Of a DNA stretch of 19,021 bases, positions 14,836-19,021 are shown one piece after another. Both the position numbers and the translations under genes were made by a program. Numbering within the stretch: the first letter of the stretch is position 1; each line of letters begins with the position of its first letter. Origin of the DNA: an uncultured Lachnospiraceae bacterium (GTDB lineage Bacteria; Bacillota; Clostridia; Lachnospirales; Lachnospiraceae); assembly GCA_910579645.1 (NCBI GenBank), contig CAJTVK010000084.1, positions 1 to 19,021 of the forward strand, given 5' to 3'. The notes under the pieces were generated by a model. It saw only the letters and a program-made list of their open reading frames with translations. It was not told where the DNA came from and searched no databases.

Positions 14836-16638
14836 ATGACGGAAGAGAAGGGTTGTTTTACGGTTTTATCTTTGTTTAAGAGCGTAAAGACTACGGTGCT
14901 GTGTCTTTTTTCCCTGCTGATTATCATAACGATGGCTATTTTCTTCCTGATATCCATGGATTTTACCAAAGCAACAATCTTGGAAAATTCCACGGATTAT
15001 ACTTCCCGTCTGGTGCGTCAGCTAAACAGGGATATTGATTCTTATATCGATTATATGGAAAATATATCATCCATGGTAATTCAGGGCGGGGATGTTCAGA
15101 AATATCTGTTTGCGGAAATGCCCGAAGAGGATATGGAAGAAACCTACAGCCGGATAGCGGCTCAGTTCAATACAATTGTGGAGACTAGGCAGGATATTTC
15201 TAATATTGCAGTGGTCACTCCGGACGGGAAAGCCATTATCAACGGCGGCAGAGACAGGCTGAATGAGAATGTGGTTCTGGAAGAGGTGGAATGGTACAGA
15301 GAGGCCATGCAGACCAAGGGGAGCATTCTGACCGCTTCCCATGTCCAATATGTGATACGCAATAATTATAAATGGGTAGTTACGTTGGGGAAAGGAATAA
15401 AGGATCCGGAAACGGGGGAGAACGGCGGCGTGTTTTTCATAGATCTGAATTACAAGCTGCTGAAGGATTTGTGTGAAAATAACAGCCTTGCCGTCAACAG
15501 CTATGTATTCATTGTGGATAAGTCGGGAAAAATCATTTATCATCCAAAGCAGCAGCTGCTGTATAACGGGCTGACCACGGAGCGCATTGACGAGGTAATG
15601 GGCTGCGGCAGTGACGGCTATTTCATCACCGGGGACAAGGGCAGGGAGGAAGGGAAGCTCTATACCGTGTCGGTTTCGGAAAAGACCGGATGGAGGGTAG
15701 TGGGCGTGGCGGATATTTCCGAACTGATGAAGAATAAGGAGCAGACGGAATACATTTATATGTTTACATCGGCAATATTGCTTTGCATTGCGGTGGTTCT
15801 GGCCACCTTTTTTGCCACAGCCATTACAAAGCCCATTAAGGAACTGAAGGATTCCATGAAAGAGGTGGAGCGGGGGAATCTGGAAAATACAGCGGTGGCA
15901 ATCCACTCCAACAATGAACTTGGCAGTTTGGGGAATTCGTTCAATCTGATGACGGCAAGAATCAGGGAACTGATGGCACAGAACATATATGAGCAGGAAG
16001 AAAAGCGCAAAAGTGAGCTGAAGGCCCTCCGGTCGCAGATGAATCCCCATTTTCTTTATAACACGCTGGATTCCATTATCTGGATGGCAGAAGGGGGAAG
16101 GAACCGGGAAGTGGTACGGATGACCTCTGCCTTGGCAAAGCTGCTGCGTCAGAGCATCAGCAATGACAATGAGAGAATTCCGCTGGAGAAAGAGGTGGAT
16201 TATGCGGGAAGCTACCTGACCATTCAGAAAATGCGCTATAAGGATAAGCTGGAATATGAGATTGACGTAGCCGAGGACATCAGGAAGGAAGAAATCATCA
16301 ACCTGATTCTGCAGCCTCTGGTGGAAAATTCCATATATCATGGAATTAAATACAAGGGCTCCAAGGGGCTTATCCGCATTGTGGGCTATGGGGAAGGGGA
16401 TCGGGTGATTCTGAAAGTCATTGACAATGGGATAGGCATGGACGAGAAGACTTTGAAAGGGATTTTTGACATATCAAAAAAATGCGAAGGAAAACATGGA
16501 GTGGGCGTCCATAGCGTGCAGACACGCATCAGCCTGTATTACGGGGCAGGATACGGGCTGCGCTTTGAAAGCACTCTTGGGGAAGGGACGGCGGCAATCA
16601 TTACTATCCCGAGAAATTTCAGGGAGAAAGAAGAGTGA
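14836..16638 (+). CDS. YesM-type sensor histidine kinase
   Basis: 600 residues, ATG directly after the regulator's TAA, with GAGGAG just before. Seen: TM1 (about 20-40); a large extracellular region (about 41-304) that fits a Cache-type sensor, with PDGKAIINGG and VDKSGKIIYHP segments; TM2 (about 306-330); a HAMP linker (about 325-380); a His_kinase domain with phospho-acceptor H405 in QMNPHFLYNTLDSI; and a GHKL ATPase domain with N498 in QPLVENSIYHG, D530-N-G-x-G, and a glycine-rich KHGVGVHSVQ segment. Such kinases pair with YesN regulators and respond to extracellular carbohydrates. Its neighbour downstream encodes a membrane-tethered sugar-binding protein, a likely co-sensor rather than a transport component. 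Confidence 0.93.
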   Translation: MTEEKGCFTVLSLFKSVKTTVLCLFSLLIIITMAIFFLISMDFTKATILENSTDYTSRLVRQLNRDIDSYIDYMENISSMVIQGGDVQKYLFAEMPEEDMEETYSRIAAQFNTIVETRQDISNIAVVTPDGKAIINGGRDRLNENVVLEEVEWYREAMQTKGSILTASHVQYVIRNNYKWVVTLGKGIKDPETGENGGVFFIDLNYKLLKDLCENNSLAVNSYVFIVDKSGKIIYHPKQQLLYNGLTTERIDEVMGCGSDGYFITGDKGREEGKLYTVSVSEKTGWRVVGVADISELMKNKEQTEYIYMFTSAILLCIAVVLATFFATAITKPIKELKDSMKEVERGNLENTAVAIHSNNELGSLGNSFNLMTARIRELMAQNIYEQEEKRKSELKALRSQMNPHFLYNTLDSIIWMAEGGRNREVVRMTSALAKLLRQSISNDNERIPLEKEVDYAGSYLTIQKMRYKDKLEYEIDVAEDIRKEEIINLILQPLVENSIYHGIKYKGSKGLIRIVGYGEGDRVILKVIDNGIGMDEKTLKGIFDISKKCEGKHGVGVHSVQTRISLYYGAGYGLRFESTLGEGTAAIITIPRNFREKEE

Positions 16639-16692
16639 GAAGCGGAAAGTCCTGACGGCCGGCTTTGGGGCTGTGTAAGCGGACATGGGGGG

Positions 16693-17679
16693 ATGAGGAT
16701 GAGGAAGCATGTAAGGAAGGTTCTTTTATGGGTGTTTGCCGGCGTTGCCGTGGCGGCGGGGATTTTGCTTTGGAGGGGCGGGGAAGGGGAAGAAAAGGGA
16801 AGGAAGATTATTTTTATTCCCAAGGTAATTGATGAGGATAATGATTTCTGGAAGCTGCTGATTGAGGGGGTGAGGATGGCAGCGGCGGAAAATCAGATGG
16901 AAGTCACGATTGTCGCCGCGAAGACGGAGGACGACTATGAGGCACAGAATGAACTGATTGAATGGGCTGTCGGAGAAAAACCGGATGCCATTCTTCTGAC
17001 GCCTTCCAGCCTGACGGAGACTACGCCTTATGCCCAAAAGGTGGTGGATCAGGGCATTCCGCTGATTCTTGTAGATTCGGCCATTGACGAGGATATTGCG
17101 GATACTGTGATTGCCACGGATAATGTGAAATTGGGCGAGGTGGAAGGAAGTTATATGAAGCAGTATGTCACGGAGGATTCCTGCATTGTGATTATGGGGC
17201 ATGTGGAAGGTTCTTCCACGGCAATCGAAAGGGAGAAGGGTGTGCGGAAGGGGCTGGGGGAATATGAGGACAGGATTGTGGAGGTGGTTTTCTGCGATTC
17301 CGATTACGACAAAGCCTTTGAATTGATGACGGAACTGATGGAGAAATATCCGGACATTGACTTAGTGGCCGGCCTGAATGAATATTCTGCAGTGGGGGCT
17401 GCCAGGGCTATTAAGGCGGAAAACCGGCAGGACAGGATACGGGTTGTGGGGATAGACAGTTCCTTAGAGGAAATACAATTTCTGGAAGAAGGGATTTTTG
17501 AAATTATTGTGATTCAGAATCCGTTTAAAATGGGATATCTGGGCGTGGAGGCCGCGGCAAAAATCTTAAACGGAGAAAAGGTTGTGAAGAAAGTGGATTC
17601 CGGGTGTGAACTGATTACCAAGGACAGTGTTTATACGGAGGAAAACCAAAAGCTGCTTTTTCCGTTTCGGGAAGAGTAG
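16693..17679 (+). CDS. Membrane-tethered sugar-binding protein (Peripla_BP_4-like), probable co-sensor
   Basis: 328 residues; ATG at 16693 or, equally possible, 16699 two codons later. An N-terminal hydrophobic helix (about 9-27) has no lipobox cysteine and no clear cleavage site, so the protein is probably anchored as a signal-anchor type. The rest matches ribose/galactose-type type 1 periplasmic-binding proteins: IIFIPKVIDEDNDFWKLLIEG, then a KPDAILLTPSS loop, PLILVDSAID, IVIMGHVEGSSTAIEREKGV, DLVAGLNEYSAVGAARAI and VVGIDSSLEEIQFLEEG. No ABC ATPase or permease follows. Together with the adjacent kinase and regulator, this resembles XylFII-LytS-YesN systems, in which a binding protein passes sugar occupancy to the kinase. 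The bound sugar is not identifiable. Confidence 0.88.
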   Translation: MRMRKHVRKVLLWVFAGVAVAAGILLWRGGEGEEKGRKIIFIPKVIDEDNDFWKLLIEGVRMAAAENQMEVTIVAAKTEDDYEAQNELIEWAVGEKPDAILLTPSSLTETTPYAQKVVDQGIPLILVDSAIDEDIADTVIATDNVKLGEVEGSYMKQYVTEDSCIVIMGHVEGSSTAIEREKGVRKGLGEYEDRIVEVVFCDSDYDKAFELMTELMEKYPDIDLVAGLNEYSAVGAARAIKAENRQDRIRVVGIDSSLEEIQFLEEGIFEIIVIQNPFKMGYLGVEAAAKILNGEKVVKKVDSGCELITKDSVYTEENQKLLFPFREE

Positions 17680-17709
17680 TTGCATTCTAAGGAAAGGACG
17701 GGTACGGAA

Positions 17710-18147
17710 ATGTTAGAAGGAGCAGAGAAAATATTCGATCAAATGAAGCCGATGATGAAAAAGCTGAAAAAGGCATCTTATGAGCAGAATATGGAGGGAT
17801 TCCGCAGGGAAAACGGCCATTACTTCAGGGAAATGGTAGATTATGTGGAGGAAGCCGGGAAGAAAGAGGAGGCGGCAAAGGAAATCGCAGTCCTTTTTGC
17901 GGACAAGGTGGAGGAGAAGTTCGGCGGAAAGAAAAAAATCAGCGGCATAATGCAGACTGACCTGAATTTTTTCATGATTTATTATGTTTTCCCTGCGATT
18001 CTGCTGACTGGCAGCGATTGTGCGAAAATGACGGCCGATGCGGTCTGCACGGAGTGGGGGAACCGGTTTAAGGACAGCAAGATTAATTATGCCGATTATG
18101 ATACCATTTATAAGGGATTCCGGGAGAAGGTATTCGGGATTTTCTGA
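17710..18147 (+). CDS. Uncharacterised helical protein, last gene of the sensing operon
   Basis: 145 residues from the ATG at 17710, preceded by AAGGAAAGG. A TTG immediately after the previous stop could extend it by 10 residues but has no ribosome site of its own. I recognise no family. The sequence is charged and helix-rich (MKPMMKKLKKASYEQNMEGF), with a central more hydrophobic stretch (about 85-110, LNFFMIYYVFPAILLTG) too short and mixed to be a clear membrane span. It has two cysteines and no signal peptide, so it is likely cytoplasmic. It follows the binding-protein gene by 30 bases, so cotranscription with the sensing genes is likely. A link to that system is suggested only by position. 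Confidence 0.75.
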   Translation: MLEGAEKIFDQMKPMMKKLKKASYEQNMEGFRRENGHYFREMVDYVEEAGKKEEAAKEIAVLFADKVEEKFGGKKKISGIMQTDLNFFMIYYVFPAILLTGSDCAKMTADAVCTEWGNRFKDSKINYADYDTIYKGFREKVFGIF

Positions 18148-18219
18148 AGGGAGACAGAATGTGGGCGCTCGTATCGGAAAATGTACTTCGGCTAAGTATG
18201 CCGCATCAATCTTCTTTTG

Positions 18220-18260
18220 CAGACAGGGCGTTTATCGCCCTGTGGTATTGGTCTGACTTT
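18220..18260 (+). terminator. Stem-loop after the sensing operon
   Basis: ACAGGGCG-TTTAT-CGCCCTGT forms a perfect 8-bp hairpin (18223-18243); CAGAC and GTCTG can pair outside it across a bulge, followed by ACTTTT. It lies about 75 bases after the last stop. The T run is weak. The rest of 18148-18415 holds no gene I can support. Confidence 0.45.
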
Positions 18261-18415
18261 TGTCGCTCATGCTGCTTCTTTTTCCTGCTATTTCCTACTA
18301 TTGGCGCAAAAAGGCACATGGTTTACTTGGAAGTCCTGCTGATGTGTCCGCTCCGTTGTATTCAAAAATATCACTTTCTTCTGCTGTTTTTCCGCATTCT
18401 TATAATAAAACCTGC

Positions 18416-18736
18416 CTAATCTTCTCTGAGATATTCTGCATATACATTTCTCCAATCATTTTCCACCCAATACTCTGAACCATCCCGAAGTCTTCCAATC
18501 AATTTGTATTGAAACATCTCCCTGCGAATTAACTCTATGTCGCTGAATGCAATATGTAGCCTAATAATTTCGTTTATCTCTTTTTCCGTATATTTCCTAT
18601 TTTCGTCCATTTGTTCTGCAATTTTTATAAGAGCAATAATCCTCATTGGTCTTTTGGACGGGTATTGTATTAACTTTCCATTAGAGTCAAAATAGTTGTC
18701 CAGCTTTTTATTATATTGCTGAATAGATTTTTCCAT
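18416..18736 (-). CDS. DUF2087-domain protein
   Basis: 106 residues. The minus-strand ATG at 18736 is chosen because GGAAGGAGAT lies 7 bases before it; an in-frame ATG at 18751 overlaps that ribosome site. The core (LIQYPSKRPMRIIALIKIAE, then YTEKEINEIIRLH, then DIELIRREMFQYKLIGRLRDGSEYWV) matches the DUF2087 pattern, a small helical domain often fused to ArsR or other regulators. Here it stands alone, without a recognisable DNA-binding partner. Its function is not established. The gene and its surroundings are clearly more AT-rich than the other genes of the window, consistent with a separate origin. It runs convergent with the sensing operon. An upstream leader with promoter and terminator may control it. 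Confidence 0.8.
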   Translation of the reverse strand: MEKSIQQYNKKLDNYFDSNGKLIQYPSKRPMRIIALIKIAEQMDENRKYTEKEINEIIRLHIAFSDIELIRREMFQYKLIGRLRDGSEYWVENDWRNVYAEYLRED

Positions 18737-18776
18737 AATATCTCCTTCCATAAACTTTCCATTTTCACAGCAGCCT

Positions 18777-18884
18777 TCATTGATTTTGATTATTTGTTAT
18801 TGGATAAAAAAGAACCGCAATGGAATTAGCTTCTGCTAAATCAATTACGGTTCTATATCTACAATATTTATAAGCAGCAACCAT
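18777..18884 (-). CDS. Possible 35-residue leader peptide upstream of the DUF2087 gene
   Basis: The minus-strand ATG at 18884 opens a frame beginning MVAAYKYCRYRTVIDLAEAN and ends with TGA at 18777-18779. It sits between the promoter at 18907-18935 and the DUF2087 gene, and its codons run through the whole terminator hairpin. The purine stretch before the ATG (AAAGAGA) is too close to be a good ribosome site, so translation is uncertain. The frame also stays open upstream for about 17 codons. It could be a leader peptide, a remnant, or chance. Confidence 0.3.
   Translation of the reverse strand: MVAAYKYCRYRTVIDLAEANSIAVLFYPITNNQNQ
18805..18854 (-). terminator. Strong intrinsic terminator in the DUF2087 leader
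   Basis: Bases 18811-18830 and 18835-18854 pair at 17 of 20 positions around a 4-base loop. On the minus strand the stem (AGAACCGTAATTGATTTAGC on its 5' side) is followed directly by six Ts. It lies about 70 bases before the DUF2087 start and about 45 bases after the expected transcription start. Confidence 0.8.
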
Positions 18885-18906
18885 TCTCTTTGATTTAATA
18901 ATAGCA

Positions 18907-18935
18907 ACTATAGCACACGGGACAGGTAATTGCAA
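18907..18935 (-). promoter_or_regulatory. Promoter driving the DUF2087 leader
   Basis: On the minus strand, TTGCAA (18930-18935), a 17-bp spacer and TATAGT (18907-18912) with an extended TG. Transcription would start near 18900 and meet the terminator after about 90 bases. I see no second promoter between the terminator and the DUF2087 gene. Confidence 0.65.
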
Positions 18936-19021
18936 TATTTTTTATATTTTATGTTTAATGCAGGTGACAGTTCAGCCTGAATGCCGTGTTGAGAGGCGGA
19001 CGCACGAGAGGGATTTTTTTG

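Noticed and set aside
15067..16341. Long minus-strand frame opposite the histidine kinase
   Set aside because: Its translation is a shadow of the kinase gene, rich in His/Ile/Leu without domain motifs, and has no ribosome site or promoter.
18159..18419. Plus-strand 86-codon frame after the sensing operon
   Set aside because: A GGGAGA lies before its ATG, but the product is an odd Phe/Cys/Leu-rich string without family features, it runs through a hairpin and into the end of the DUF2087 gene. Probably chance.

Overview
The window looks like chromosome from a Gram-positive gut anaerobe of the Clostridia, most likely Lachnospiraceae-like. Reasons: strong AGGAGG-type ribosome sites, YesM/YesN two-component genes, a BlaI/M56 pair, a large dockerin-bearing M60 metallopeptidase and a TM-anchored surface protein. 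The taxonomic call is inference from gene families. Base composition is moderately GC-rich throughout, except an AT-rich stretch near the right end.

Left end (1-6.6 kb): the 3' part of a very large secreted M60 (enhancin-like, mucin-peptidase type) protein with Gly-rich 13-residue repeats, an internal dockerin with two calcium loops, FN3 modules and a discoidin-like module. Immediately downstream, translationally coupled, is a membrane-anchored protein whose ectodomain resembles a cohesin. The two could be an enzyme and its dedicated cell-surface dock. A perfect hairpin ends the operon.

Middle (6.7-11.5 kb): a minus-strand MGMT-like protein lacking the acceptor cysteine; a divergent HD-Nudix fusion; then a BlaI-type repressor, with two operator-like repeats around its promoter, overlapping an M56 (BlaR1-like) sensor protease. 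The sensor's outer part is not a penicillin-binding domain. It consists of a GLUG-like segment and a series of roughly 28-30-residue repeats.

Right (11.5-18.1 kb): a DeoR-family regulator, a 4 x 23-bp tandem repeat in the intergenic gap, and fucU (L-fucose mutarotase). Then comes a tight YesN response regulator - YesM histidine kinase - membrane-tethered sugar-binding protein - unknown protein operon, which fits a three-component sugar-sensing system. No transporter genes are present in the window.

Far right (18.25-18.96 kb): an AT-rich segment on the minus strand with a DUF2087 gene preceded by a promoter, a strong intrinsic terminator and an overlapping small ORF. This layout suggests an attenuated leader or a small RNA.

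Taken together, the carbohydrate- and mucin-related genes (M60, fucU, sugar sensing) suggest a host-glycan lifestyle, but no functional link between the separate operons is shown by the sequence.
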